64,000 bases of DNA. Source: an uncultured Atopostipes sp. Lineage in GTDB: Bacteria > Bacillota > Bacilli > Lactobacillales > Carnobacteriaceae_A. The notes under the pieces were generated by a model. It was not told where the DNA came from. It worked only from the letters and a program-made list of their open reading frames with translations, and did not search any database. The position numbers were made by a program, and so were the translations under genes. Below, piece after piece: positions 39,977-49,692 of this stretch (position 1 is the stretch's first letter; the number at the start of each line of letters is the position of its first letter). Location: contig CAJUOQ010000007.1 of the NCBI GenBank assembly GCA_910588235.1, forward strand, positions 4,273-68,272. Reading direction: 5' to 3'.

Positions 39977-42367
39977 TTATCTTTTTTTATTCTTTTTACG
40001 CTGATTTCTTCGATTCTTTCGTTGTTTTTCTGTTTCTCTGTCACGAATTTCAAAATCAACGTTTCTTTCTTTTTTATCTTTTGGAGCATCTTTTTTCTTT
40101 TTCTTCTTCTTTTTGTTTTTCTTATTATTGTTCTTTTTGTTATTGTTCTTCTTATTATTCTTTTGTTTATTGTTCTTTTGTTTGTTCTTCTTTTCTGCAG
40201 ACTCATCGGTCAGTTCAAAGTCAATATCATATTGATCAACATCCACATTAACCAGCTCTACTCGAACTTCTTCTCCGATTCGGAAGGTTTCTCCTGTTCG
40301 TTGGCCAATTAAGAGCATACCCTGTTCATTAAACTCATAATAGTCATTTTTCATTGTTGATAAATGAACGAGTCCTTCGACCGCGCCTTCTACTTGAACA
40401 AACATTCCGAAGTTCGTAATCGAAGTAATGAGTGCATCAAATTTCTGACCGACTTTATCGACCATGAACTCAGCCATCTTCAAGTCTTCGACTTCACGTT
40501 CCGCATCTACTGCACGTCGTTCAGCCATTGAGCTGTACTCTGCGATTTCAGGCAATTGTTTCGACCAATAGTTACGGTCCTTCTTACTGGTTCCGATTTC
40601 TTGATAATAGTGAACTAATCGGTGCAAGATTAAGTCTGGATAACGACGAATCGGCGCAGTAAAGTGTGAATAATACTCCGTCGCCAATCCATAATGCCCG
40701 AGAGGCACTACATCATAGCGCGCTTGTTGCATTGAACGTAACATCAGCATATTCACTACTTGTTCATAAGGTTCGCCTTCCACTGCATCTAAAATGCCTT
40801 GTAAGGTTTTAGGTGAAATATCTTCTTTTTTCCCACGTACTCGAACACCTAAAGCGGAAGCAAATTCAATAAAATTCTGCATTTTCGCTTCATCCGGTTG
40901 TTCGTGCACTCGGTATAAAATCGGCAGATCACGTTTTGAAAAGTGAGCCGAAACGGTCTCGTTCGCCGCTAACATAAAGGACTCAATAATGCGCTCGCTT
41001 ACCCCACGTTCAACAATTTCAATATCTAATGGTTTTCCTTCATTATCCACTTCAAAGTGTAATTCCGTAGAATCAAATGAAATAGCACCATTGTTGACTC
41101 GTTTCTTTTCTAAAATATGGTGTAATTCTTCCATCGTTTGCAACATTTCGACTAAATCTTCATGTTGTTCCATCATCGCTAGATCTTCATCCATTAAAAT
41201 ACGATTCACTTCATTATAAGACATCCGACGATATGAACGAAGAACACTCGGATAAATGTCATAATTAACAATTTTTCCGCGAGCATTAATTTCCATATCA
41301 CAACTCAAAGTTAAACGATCCACATTTGGACTCAATGAACAAATACCATTCGACAATTGTTGCGGCAACATCGGAATTACGCGGTCGATTAAATAAGAAC
41401 TGGTCCCTCGATCGTAAGCTTCTTCGTCAATCGCTGTTCCTGCTTGTACATAATGAGAAACATCAGCAATATGTACTCCTAAATGGAAATTGCCATTTTC
41501 GAGTTTTTCAACTTTGATCGCATCGTCCAAGTCTTTCGCATCTTCACCATCAATCGTGATTATTTTCTGTCCTCGTAAATCCTGACGGCCTTCCATTTCT
41601 TCTTCAAGCACTTCGCCCGGAATATCTTCCACTTCTTCAAGGACTTCTTCTGGGAATTCTGGTTCTATGCCGTGTTTATAAGCGATGGATAAAATATCAA
41701 TGCCCGGATCATCTCGATGCCCAATAATTTTAGTCGCAATTCCTTGTAAATCTTCATTTTTATAACGTGAGAACTGCGTAATTTCAACTAAAATAATTTG
41801 CCCATCGACGGGACGTAAACCTTTCATTCCGATTTGAATCGTTAAATGTTTAAGTTTCCGTTCTTCTGGGTGAATATAACCATACACATTGTATTCATTC
41901 ACCTCATCATCCGTATAAGCGTGAAATTCGCCAACGACTGTTGAAACGCCCCGTTCGATAATTTCGGTGATTTCGCCTTCTGCTGAACGATCTTTCCAAG
42001 GTTCTGCTTCTTTTTGTATTTCAATTCGGACCGTATCCCCGTTTAAAGCGGTGTTTGTATCATCCGGTGAAATAAACACATCTTTTTCAAAATCTGGGAT
42101 ACTCACAAAACCAAACCCTCGATCCGTTCCGCTAAATCTTCCGACAAAACTAGGTTCTGCTTCTAACAATTTAAATTGTCCATCTTTTGTGAGAAAAACT
42201 CTTTTGTCACGTTCTAAAGAAGCAAGAGCTTTTACCACTTCTTTAAATCCATCCGCATCATTATAGCCTAAGTTGTCACTAACATCGTTGACATAGTAGC
42301 TATCTGCTTGATTTTCTTCCATATAATTAATAATCTGTTCTTTTAAATCTGTATTCTTTTTATTCAC
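39977..42367 (-). CDS. rnr: Ribonuclease R with long Lys/Asn tail
   Basis: 796 aa, GTG start at 42367 behind GGAGG. N-terminal winged helix, two cold-shock domains (FVGRFSGTDRGFGFVSIP), RNB catalytic domain with DGEDAKDLDDAI acidic residues, then S1 domain (FDALITSITNFGMFVQVEG). After the S1 domain come about 75 residues of Lys and Asn, low complexity and very basic. RNase R degrades structured RNA 3'-5' and works with tmRNA-SmpB in non-stop mRNA decay, so the gene order is meaningful. Confidence 0.95.
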   Translation of the reverse strand: MNKKNTDLKEQIINYMEENQADSYYVNDVSDNLGYNDADGFKEVVKALASLERDKRVFLTKDGQFKLLEAEPSFVGRFSGTDRGFGFVSIPDFEKDVFISPDDTNTALNGDTVRIEIQKEAEPWKDRSAEGEITEIIERGVSTVVGEFHAYTDDEVNEYNVYGYIHPEERKLKHLTIQIGMKGLRPVDGQIILVEITQFSRYKNEDLQGIATKIIGHRDDPGIDILSIAYKHGIEPEFPEEVLEEVEDIPGEVLEEEMEGRQDLRGQKIITIDGEDAKDLDDAIKVEKLENGNFHLGVHIADVSHYVQAGTAIDEEAYDRGTSSYLIDRVIPMLPQQLSNGICSLSPNVDRLTLSCDMEINARGKIVNYDIYPSVLRSYRRMSYNEVNRILMDEDLAMMEQHEDLVEMLQTMEELHHILEKKRVNNGAISFDSTELHFEVDNEGKPLDIEIVERGVSERIIESFMLAANETVSAHFSKRDLPILYRVHEQPDEAKMQNFIEFASALGVRVRGKKEDISPKTLQGILDAVEGEPYEQVVNMLMLRSMQQARYDVVPLGHYGLATEYYSHFTAPIRRYPDLILHRLVHYYQEIGTSKKDRNYWSKQLPEIAEYSSMAERRAVDAEREVEDLKMAEFMVDKVGQKFDALITSITNFGMFVQVEGAVEGLVHLSTMKNDYYEFNEQGMLLIGQRTGETFRIGEEVRVELVNVDVDQYDIDFELTDESAEKKNKQKNNKQKNNKKNNNKKNNNKKNKKKKKKKKDAPKDKKERNVDFEIRDRETEKQRKNRRNQRKKNKKR

Positions 42368-42434
42368 TACTTACAGACCTCCATTCTACTTGCTTTTATT
42401 TTATACATAAAAGCATCGTTTACCTTTCATCATT

Positions 42435-43169
42435 TTAAGCATTCTTTTCTAAAAATGCGAGTAAATCTTTTTGTGTTTCTTTTCCAGCACGACCTGTTGT
42501 AATCACATGTGGTGCGTCTTCGTACCAATGGAAATCAACCGGAGCATTTTCCAGTTTATCTTTAAAGGTATAAGCTTGCTCGGGATTAATCATTTCATCT
42601 TGTCCACCTTGGCCGATAAAGACAGGAATGGTTACTTTTGAATATTCTGGTACCATTTTTTCCACATAATCATTAATTTCTTTTAGTCTCCATTCTACTT
42701 TTTCCATGACTTCTGGTTTCTTCTCTTCAATCGCTTCCGCAGCCATACCTAATTTTTTCATTTTGAATTGATACCAAACCCAGAAATTCGCTGGCACATT
42801 TGAGTCCTCATTCGTCACAACAGGCGAGGAGAAAATGCCATAGCTGTTGACTTCATGCTTTAACATGATATCTGTTGCAACGACGCCCCCTAATGACAGC
42901 CCAAAGACTGAGATATCCGTGAATCCATCTTCTTTTAATGTCTGATAAGCTTCTTCACCATCTTTGATCCAATCTTCAATCCCATATTCTAATAAGTCAT
43001 CAGGATTTTCTAAACCATGTCCTGAAAGAGTTGGCGTTAAAACCGTATAGTTTTCTCGCTCTAATGCGCGCGCGACACTTAAGACATCTGTTGGCGTACC
43101 CGTATAAGCGTGAATTAAAATCACTGCTTTTGGACCATTTTTCACATACGTATATTTTTCTTTCTTCAC
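42435..43169 (-). CDS. est: Carboxylesterase (Est30-type alpha/beta hydrolase)
   Basis: 244 aa. HAYTGTPTDV oxyanion loop, nucleophile VFGLSLGGVVA, Asp in GQGGQDEMIN and His in DAPHVITTG, matching the Geobacillus Est30 carboxylesterase. The best start is GTG at 43169, 8 bp after GAGG; a GTG at 43178 touches the ribosome site. In this order it is commonly found between secG and rnr. Confidence 0.88.
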   Translation of the reverse strand: MKKEKYTYVKNGPKAVILIHAYTGTPTDVLSVARALERENYTVLTPTLSGHGLENPDDLLEYGIEDWIKDGEEAYQTLKEDGFTDISVFGLSLGGVVATDIMLKHEVNSYGIFSSPVVTNEDSNVPANFWVWYQFKMKKLGMAAEAIEEKKPEVMEKVEWRLKEINDYVEKMVPEYSKVTIPVFIGQGGQDEMINPEQAYTFKDKLENAPVDFHWYEDAPHVITTGRAGKETQKDLLAFLEKNA

Positions 43170-43245
43170 TTTATCCACCTCGTGTTCATTCTCTCCCTCA
43201 TTTTACAATAGATTGTCCTTCATAACTACTGTTTAGTTTCAACTA

Positions 43246-43325
43246 AAAAACCTACCTGCCCCTTTAGAATGAAGTTGAAGTTTTAAAATGGACCTTCATT
43301 TCCATTCAAGCACGCAGATAGGTTT
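43246..43325 (-). terminator. Hairpin after secG
   Basis: AAACCTACCTGC and GCAGATAGGTTT form the outer stem with inner AATGAAG/CTTCATT pairing. Long but plausible terminator. Confidence 0.5.
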
Positions 43326-43340
43326 GAATTTTTATTTTGT

Positions 43341-43568
43341 TTAGTTCATTTTTATTAAAGCTAAAGATAAAACAAAAAATAAGATTAAACTTACAACCGT
43401 CACTTTCAGTAAAAATGCTTCAAATCCTCTTGCTTTCTGTTGAGTAAATAGCTCGCTTCCACCCATAAAAGCATTTGATGAACTTTTCGTCTTTGTCGGT
43501 TGGAGGGCAATCACAATAATTGAAAAGATCGCTAAGATTAATATTAAATTCGAAATAATGTCGTACAT
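43341..43568 (-). CDS. secG: SecG, protein translocase subunit
   Basis: 75 aa with two membrane segments (NLILILAIFSIIVIALQP and AFLLKVTVVSLILFFVLSL) separated by the short loop FMGGSELFTQQKARGFEA, the conserved SecG core. ATG at 43568, 7 bp after AGGAG. It forms SecYEG with SecY and SecE. Confidence 0.92.
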   Translation of the reverse strand: MYDIISNLILILAIFSIIVIALQPTKTKSSSNAFMGGSELFTQQKARGFEAFLLKVTVVSLILFFVLSLALIKMN

Positions 43569-43668
43569 ATACGGGCTCCTCTCTCCATTCTTCACTCTAC
43601 ACAATAACATAAATAAGAGACAAATTCTATCGATTTCACAAATTAACTAAATTTGTATTACACTAAAA

Positions 43669-43697
43669 AAGACGCTCCTTTATTTACAGAGCGCCTT
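43669..43697 (-). terminator. Terminator after the PepSY lipoprotein gene
   Basis: GACGCTC/GAGCGCC stem with A/T-rich flanks. Confidence 0.55.
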
Positions 43698-43719
43698 CCT
43701 TTATATTTTATCCTTTTAA

Positions 43720-44403
43720 TTAGCGATCAATGACCTCGCCCGTTGTAGCATCTACCGTAATGTCGTCACCATTTTCAATATCGATTTCGTAAGCTGTGAC
43801 TCCTTGTTCTTCTTCAAGGGACCATTCTGTAATATAATCGGAGCCGGAATCATCCGCTGCAATTTGCATCGCTTCTTGCGGCGTGATCAGATTATCGAAC
43901 TCGATAATATAATCTTGGTCGTCATCTTTTTCCGTACTTTGTTCGGTAATTTCACCGGTTTCGGCATTAATTTCTAGGTCGTATTCATTTCCATCGTCCC
44001 AACCGGAAATGTCATATTCATAAACTCCACGATCCTCATCAAACTCAATTTCATCAATATTAATATTTTCACCAAAAGTATCATAGAATGTTTGTCGTGC
44101 TTGATCTAAAGTAATTGGAAATTCAACATTCAGAATACCATTTGATGTATCCACTGTTTCTTGGTCTGTTTGTCCTGCTGTTTCTTCTTGGCCAGGATCA
44201 TTTTGACTATTCTCATCTTGATTAGCCTCTTCATCTTGAGGAGTTTCTTCATTTGCTCCTTCATCTGGCGTCTGTGTATCTTCTACAGGATCTTCGGTCA
44301 TAGGTGTTTCTTCGTTCATTCCATCGCCACAGGCAGCCAAAAGAGCGACGGCCGATAACGAAATAAACCCTAATTGTATTTTCTTAATTATTTCTTTACT
44401 CAT
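43720..44403 (-). CDS. PepSY-domain lipoprotein
   Basis: 227 aa. Signal peptide with lipobox LSAVALLAACGDG (lipid-modified Cys at about 25), then a low-complexity acidic linker rich in E, D, Q and T (about 28-85), then two PepSY domains, each ending in an EINAETGEI or DVDATTGEVIDR-type strand. PepSY proteins often inhibit or chaperone secreted peptidases at the cell surface. Substrate for the Lgt at 61199-62077. Preceded by AAAAGGGGAA. Confidence 0.85.
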   Translation of the reverse strand: MSKEIIKKIQLGFISLSAVALLAACGDGMNEETPMTEDPVEDTQTPDEGANEETPQDEEANQDENSQNDPGQEETAGQTDQETVDTSNGILNVEFPITLDQARQTFYDTFGENINIDEIEFDEDRGVYEYDISGWDDGNEYDLEINAETGEITEQSTEKDDDQDYIIEFDNLITPQEAMQIAADDSGSDYITEWSLEEEQGVTAYEIDIENGDDITVDATTGEVIDR

Positions 44404-44576
44404 ATCCGTTCCCCTTTTCTTTTTAAAATTAACTCTTCATTTGGTTCCAAGCAAATTTTAGGTGAAAGCTGTTTTTAAGTCAAAACATATACCTTCTAAA
44501 AGAGCACAATCAGCGACTTTAGAAGAATTTATTAGACCCTAAAAATATTATGAATCATTTAAAAAACAAAGAAAAA

Positions 44577-44605
44577 CAGCCCACTTACTTTGAGTAAATG
44601 GGCTG
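44577..44605 (-). terminator. Terminator after eno
   Basis: CAGCCCACTTACT / AGTAAATGGGCTG stem with one mismatch; minus strand ends in TTTTTC. Confidence 0.75.
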
Positions 44606-44639
44606 AGGCTTTGTTATAGCTTTTATTTTATTTTTTTTA

Positions 44640-45932
44640 TTACAGGTTGTAAAATGCGTCTTTACCAGCATATTTTGCTGTATTTCCTAATTGTTCTTCA
44701 ATTCTTAATAACTGGTTGTATTTTGCAATACGGTCTGTTCTTGAAGCAGAACCTGTCTTAATTTGACCAGCATTTGTAGCTACTGCAATATCAGCAATTG
44801 TTGTATCTTCTGTTTCACCTGAACGATGTGAAATCACTGCCGTAAAGCCTGCTTTTTTAGCCATGTCAATTGCAGCAAATGTTTCTGATAAAGTACCAAT
44901 TTGGTTAACTTTAATTAAGATTGAGTTACTGATGTCTTCTTCGACACCTCTCGCTAGCATTTCAGTGTTCGTTACAAATAAGTCGTCTCCAACTAATTGT
45001 ACTTTATCACCAAGACGTTCAGTTAATACTTTCCAACCGTCCCAGTCGTTTTCATCCATACCATCTTCAATAGAGATGATTGGGTATTTTTCAACTAATT
45101 CTGCTAAATAGTCTACCTGTTCTTCTGCATTACGTTTTGGTGCATCTTCTGTTTCGAATAATGTGTAGTCATAAACACCATCTTCGTAGAATTCTGAAGC
45201 CGCAATGTCAAATCCAAGATAAACATCTTCACCAGGCGTTAAACCTGCTTTTTTGATCGCTTCAATGATTGTATCTACAGCGTCTTCAGTTCCTTTAAAT
45301 TCAGGAGCGAATCCACCTTCGTCACCAACAGCTGTTGTTAAACCACGTTCATCTAAAATAGCTTGTAGTGCGTGGAAAACTTCTGTACCCCAGCGTAAAG
45401 CTTCTTTAAATGTTGGCGCACCTGTTGGTAAAATCATGAATTCTTGGAACGCGATTGGTGCACTTGAGTGTGAACCACCGTTTACGATGTTCATCATAGG
45501 TACTGGTAATAGTGTACCGCTGAAGCCACCTAGATATTGGTATAAAGGTAGTCCAGAATATTGTGCTGCTGCTTGAGCAACCGCAATAGAAACACCTAAG
45601 ATTGCGTTAGCACCTACTTTACCTTTATTTGGTGTACCGTCTAATTCGATTAATGCACGGTCAATAGATTCTTGTGCACGAACATCTAAACCAATCATTG
45701 CATCTGCAATGGTTGTGTTGACGTTTTCTACTGCTTTTGTAACACCTTTACCTAAGTAACGGTCTTTGTCGCCGTCACGTAATTCAACAGCTTCATGTTC
45801 ACCCGTTGAAGCTCCAGAAGGAACAATTCCTCGTCCGAAAGCTCCTGATTCTGTATAAACATCAACTTCTACTGTTGGGTTACCACGAGAGTCTAATACT
45901 TCGCGTCCTCTTACTTCTGTAATTTTTGGCAT
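44640..45932 (-). CDS. eno: Enolase
   Basis: 430 aa, full length. SGASTGEHEAVELRDGD near the N-terminus, catalytic Glu in GDEGGFAPEF, metal ligands Asp (FDIAASEF), Glu (SIEDGMDEND) and Asp (VGDDLFVTN), and the Lys/Ser loop ISHRSGETEDTTIADIAV. Converts 2-phosphoglycerate to phosphoenolpyruvate. Last gene of the lower glycolytic cluster and followed by a terminator. Confidence 0.97.
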   Translation of the reverse strand: MPKITEVRGREVLDSRGNPTVEVDVYTESGAFGRGIVPSGASTGEHEAVELRDGDKDRYLGKGVTKAVENVNTTIADAMIGLDVRAQESIDRALIELDGTPNKGKVGANAILGVSIAVAQAAAQYSGLPLYQYLGGFSGTLLPVPMMNIVNGGSHSSAPIAFQEFMILPTGAPTFKEALRWGTEVFHALQAILDERGLTTAVGDEGGFAPEFKGTEDAVDTIIEAIKKAGLTPGEDVYLGFDIAASEFYEDGVYDYTLFETEDAPKRNAEEQVDYLAELVEKYPIISIEDGMDENDWDGWKVLTERLGDKVQLVGDDLFVTNTEMLARGVEEDISNSILIKVNQIGTLSETFAAIDMAKKAGFTAVISHRSGETEDTTIADIAVATNAGQIKTGSASRTDRIAKYNQLLRIEEQLGNTAKYAGKDAFYNL

Positions 45933-46048
45933 TGATTATTCTCCTTGTTTTCTGTATTTAGCTATGCGCATGATTGCGACATAACTGGTACATCAATTCT
46001 ATTTTATCCTTTATTTCCACTGAATACAAATTCTTTCAAGAAATAAGT

Positions 46049-47581
46049 TTATTCTTTATTAATTAAGCTTTCTCCAGTCATTTCTTCTGGCTGGTCGACG
46101 CCTAATAAGTCAAGCATCGTTGGCGCTACATCCGCTAATTTTCCATCGGTACGTAAAGTGACACCTTTTTTCGTCACAATCAATGGCACAGGAACGGTTG
46201 TATGAGCCGTATGCGGTTCTCCTGTTTTGGTGCGAACCGTATCCGCGTTTCCGTGGTCTGCGAAGATGATCGCTGATCCATCTTTTTCTAAAATCGCATC
46301 GACTACACGTCCTAAGTTCTCATCTGTTGCTTCCACAGCTTTGATCGTTGGCTCTAGTTTTCCAGAGTGTCCCACCATGTCTGGGTTCGCAAAGTTTAGA
46401 ATAATCGCGTCGTATTCGTCACCTTCGATGCCTTCAACTAATGCATCCGCTACTTCATAAGCACTCATTTCAGGTTTTAAATCGTAAGTTTCAACGTCAG
46501 GAGACGGAATTAAAATACGGTTTTCTCCTGGAAACTCATCATGAATACCGCCATTCATAAAGAAAGTCACATGTGGGAATTTTTCTGTTTCAGCCACACG
46601 TACTTGTGAAAGTCCCGCATCAGATAAGACTTGTCCTAAGACATTATCTAAAAGGATCGGTGGGAAAACAACTTCAGCGTTCATCTCATCCGTGTAGTTC
46701 GTCATAGTCGCGAATTTTATACCTTCAGGCTTATCTCCAAGGTCAAATTCATCAAAACCTTCTTCCGAAATAGCGCGTGATAATTGAATCGCACGGTCAG
46801 GTCGGAAGTTGAAGAAGATAATTGCATCATTGTCTTCGACAGTAGCGACAGGCTCACCATCTTTTTCGACAACAATTGGTTCGATAAACTCATCAAACAC
46901 TTCTTCTTCATAACTTTCTCGAATCGCTTCTACAGGGTCCTCTACACGTCTGCCTTCGCCATGATAAATCGCATCATAAGCACGTTTAATTCGTGGCCAG
47001 CGGTTATCTCGGTCCATTGCATAAAAACGTCCAGTAACAGTTGCGACTTCACCTACTTTTTGTTCAGCTAAGAAACCTTGTAATTCTTGTAGAGAATCTA
47101 CCGCTGAATCAGGCGCCACATCGCGTCCATCAGTAAAGGCATGGATATAGATTTTTTCTATATTGTTTTTCTTTGCTTCTTTAATCAGCGCATTTAAATG
47201 ACGTTGATGCGAATGAACGCCCCCATCAGAAACTAAGCCAAGTAAGTGCAAGGCAGAATTATGTTCTTCTACATGATCAAAAGTATCAAGTAGTACTTTG
47301 TTTTCTGCAAACTCGCCTTCCTCAATCGCTTTGTCAATTCTGGAAATACTTTGGTAAACGACTCGGCCAGCACCAATATTTGTGTGCCCAACTTCCGAGT
47401 TACCCATTTGCCCTTCAGGTAAACCTACCGCTGAACCAGAAGCTTGCATCGTACTATGTGGAAATTCATTCCAATAACGATCAAAGTTCGGTTTATTTGC
47501 TTGGTTTACTGCATTTCCTTCGTCATCTTCTCGCCATCCCATCCCGTCAAGGATGATAATAGCAACTGGTGATTTACTCAT
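46049..47581 (-). CDS. gpmI: 2,3-bisphosphoglycerate-independent phosphoglycerate mutase
   Basis: 510 aa. Metal and catalytic sites of the alkaline-phosphatase-like fold: LDGMGWRED, the phosphoserine MGNSEVGHTNIGAG, HAFTDGRDVAP, and C-terminal NFANPDMVGHSG and FADHGNAD. Its start overlaps the end of tpiA by 8 bp. Interconverts 3- and 2-phosphoglycerate. Confidence 0.97.
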   Translation of the reverse strand: MSKSPVAIIILDGMGWREDDEGNAVNQANKPNFDRYWNEFPHSTMQASGSAVGLPEGQMGNSEVGHTNIGAGRVVYQSISRIDKAIEEGEFAENKVLLDTFDHVEEHNSALHLLGLVSDGGVHSHQRHLNALIKEAKKNNIEKIYIHAFTDGRDVAPDSAVDSLQELQGFLAEQKVGEVATVTGRFYAMDRDNRWPRIKRAYDAIYHGEGRRVEDPVEAIRESYEEEVFDEFIEPIVVEKDGEPVATVEDNDAIIFFNFRPDRAIQLSRAISEEGFDEFDLGDKPEGIKFATMTNYTDEMNAEVVFPPILLDNVLGQVLSDAGLSQVRVAETEKFPHVTFFMNGGIHDEFPGENRILIPSPDVETYDLKPEMSAYEVADALVEGIEGDEYDAIILNFANPDMVGHSGKLEPTIKAVEATDENLGRVVDAILEKDGSAIIFADHGNADTVRTKTGEPHTAHTTVPVPLIVTKKGVTLRTDGKLADVAPTMLDLLGVDQPEEMTGESLINKE

Positions 47582-48338
47582 TATTATTCGCCGCCTCTAG
47601 TAATTCTAAAAATGATTCTGGTTCTAAACTTGCACCACCAACGAGTGCTCCATCAATATCGGATTGCTCGAGTAATTCAGCAATATTTTCAGGTTTAACA
47701 GAGCCACCATATTGAATACGTACAGCTTGTGCAGTTTCTTCATCATATAGTTTTTCGACAGTGTTACGAACAACAATGATTGTTTCATTCGCTTGTTCCG
47801 AAGTGGCTGTTTTACCTGTTCCAATCGCCCAAATAGGTTCATAAGCAATGACAGCTTCTTTAACTTGATCAGCTGTTAACCCATCTAATGCCGTTTCAAC
47901 TTGTCCTTCAATCCATGATTCTGTTTCTCCAGCTTCACGTTGTTCTAACGTTTCACCGACACAGATGATAGGTAACATATTATTATTGAAAATAGCATGT
48001 GCTTTTTTGTTAATTTCTTCATCCGTTTCTCCGAAAATTTCACGTCTTTCAGAGTGACCGATGATCACATAATCTGTCCCTAGATCTGCTAGTGCTTTAG
48101 GGCTTGTTTCACCTGTATAAGCACCCTCATCTTCATAGTACGCGTTTTGAGCAGCAACGAGTACATCTGTACCTTCTGTCCACTCGACAAGTTTTTGCGT
48201 GAAAATATTTGGTGCACCAACAACAGCGTCCACCACGTCATTCGATGGGACTTGATCTTTAACCGCATTAATGAAATCTTCGGCTTCAGATAATGTTTTA
48301 TTCATTTTCCAATTTCCTGCAATAATAGGTTTTCTCAC
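47574..48338 (-). CDS. tpiA: Triosephosphate isomerase
   Basis: 254 aa. Catalytic Lys in GNWKMNKT, His in IIGHSERR and Glu in AYEPIWAIGTGKTA, plus QYGGSVKPEN phosphate loop. It also links the DhaKLM product dihydroxyacetone phosphate to lower glycolysis. Between pgk (60 bp) and gpmI (overlap). Confidence 0.97.
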   Translation of the reverse strand: MRKPIIAGNWKMNKTLSEAEDFINAVKDQVPSNDVVDAVVGAPNIFTQKLVEWTEGTDVLVAAQNAYYEDEGAYTGETSPKALADLGTDYVIIGHSERREIFGETDEEINKKAHAIFNNNMLPIICVGETLEQREAGETESWIEGQVETALDGLTADQVKEAVIAYEPIWAIGTGKTATSEQANETIIVVRNTVEKLYDEETAQAVRIQYGGSVKPENIAELLEQSDIDGALVGGASLEPESFLELLEAANNNE

Positions 48339-48398
48339 AAAATCACCTTTCTAAACATTTTTTCAAAAGAAATATCTATTCTTGTAAATAACTTTCCT

Positions 48399-49586
48399 TT
48401 ATTTATCCGAGATCGCAGCAATTCCTGGTAGTTCTTTACCTTCTAAATACTCAAGACTTGCGCCGCCTCCGGTTGAAATATGACTAAAGTCATCTTCATA
48501 TCCTAATTGTTGCACAGCTGTAGCAGAATCTCCACCACCAACAATTGTTGTTGCATCTTCTAAGTTTGCGAGTAGTTTTGAAATAGCTTCAGTTCCTTTG
48601 GCAAAGTTTTCCATTTCAAAGACGCCCATTGGCCCATTCCATACAACTGTTTTTGCGCCTTCTAATTCTTTTTTGAATAACTCAACAGATTTAGGACCAA
48701 TATCTAAGCCCATTTCATCTGCTGGAATATTTCCTTCCACAACTTGTGAAGGTGAGTCATTGTCAAATTCAGGAGCAACCACAGTGTCCACAGGAAGAAT
48801 CAGCTTGTCGCCTGCTTTTTCCATAAGTTCTTTCGCTAAATCGACTTTGTCTTCTTCAAGTAAAGAAGTACCTATTTCGCGTCCAAGTGCTTTGTAGAAT
48901 GTATAAGCCATTCCACCACCAATGATTACTTTATCGGCTACTTTCAAGAGGTTCTCGATAACACCAATCTTATCCGAAACTTTTGCTCCTCCCAAGATCG
49001 CAACAAATGGGCGTTCAGGGTTATCAACTGCTCCGCCAATAAAGTCAATTTCTTTTTGGACTAAGAAACCAACCGCGGATTCAATATTTGAAGCAATCCC
49101 TACGTTTGAAGCATGTGCACGGTGAGCTGTCCCAAAGGCATCATTAACAAAGACGTCCCCTAGGCTTGCCCAATATTTTCCTAATTCTGGATCATTACCA
49201 CTTTCTTTTTTGCCTTCTAGGTCTTCAAAACGTGTGTTTTCAAACATTAAGACATCGCCTTCGTCTAATTCATCGATGGCTGATTCGAGTTCTTCACCAC
49301 GTGTTTCTGGAATAAAAGTAACATCTTTGCCTAAAAGTTCGCTTAAACGTACAGAAACAGGACGTAAAGAATTTTCTTCTTTGTCTTCTTCTGTTTTAAT
49401 TCGTCCTAAGTGAGAAAAGACAATGACTTTTCCACCTTGTTCAATGATATATTCAAGGGTTGGTAAAGCTGCCTCAATCCGGTTGTCGTTCGTGATTTCA
49501 CCGTCTTTCATCGGCACGTTGAAGTCTGCACGAACAAGAACTTTTTTGCCTTTTAAATCTAAATCTTTTACTGATTTTTTAGCCAT
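48399..49586 (-). CDS. pgk: Phosphoglycerate kinase
   Basis: 395 aa. VRADFNVPM, SHLGRIKTEED, VNDAFGTAHRAHAS, AILGGAKVSDKI, GGGMAYTF and the ADP site GGGDSATAVQQLG are all present. Produces ATP from 1,3-bisphosphoglycerate. Separated from gapA by a terminator hairpin, so levels may differ from the cggR-gapA part. Confidence 0.97.
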   Translation of the reverse strand: MAKKSVKDLDLKGKKVLVRADFNVPMKDGEITNDNRIEAALPTLEYIIEQGGKVIVFSHLGRIKTEEDKEENSLRPVSVRLSELLGKDVTFIPETRGEELESAIDELDEGDVLMFENTRFEDLEGKKESGNDPELGKYWASLGDVFVNDAFGTAHRAHASNVGIASNIESAVGFLVQKEIDFIGGAVDNPERPFVAILGGAKVSDKIGVIENLLKVADKVIIGGGMAYTFYKALGREIGTSLLEEDKVDLAKELMEKAGDKLILPVDTVVAPEFDNDSPSQVVEGNIPADEMGLDIGPKSVELFKKELEGAKTVVWNGPMGVFEMENFAKGTEAISKLLANLEDATTIVGGGDSATAVQQLGYEDDFSHISTGGGASLEYLEGKELPGIAAISDK

Positions 49587-49628
49587 ATTTTTCCCTCATT
49601 CTATTGATATATTTCTGGTTCATAAGTA

Positions 49629-49662
49629 AAAAAGCGAGAAGCGCGATCGCTTCCCGCTTTTT
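49629..49662 (-). terminator. Hairpin between gapA and pgk
   Basis: AAAAAGCGAGAAGCG / CGCTTCCCGCTTTTT (49629-49643 with 49648-49662, one mismatch). Likely partial terminator or processing site, as known at cggR-gapA operons. Confidence 0.8.
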
Positions 49663-49692
49663 AAAAGCTGTCTTTCTATTTTTAACTCTCGA

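Noticed and set aside
39949..40312. Two hydrophobic plus-strand frames opposite rnr
   Set aside because: They are the antisense of the Lys/Asn-rich tail (AAA/AAC codons read as TTT/GTT) and have no start context.
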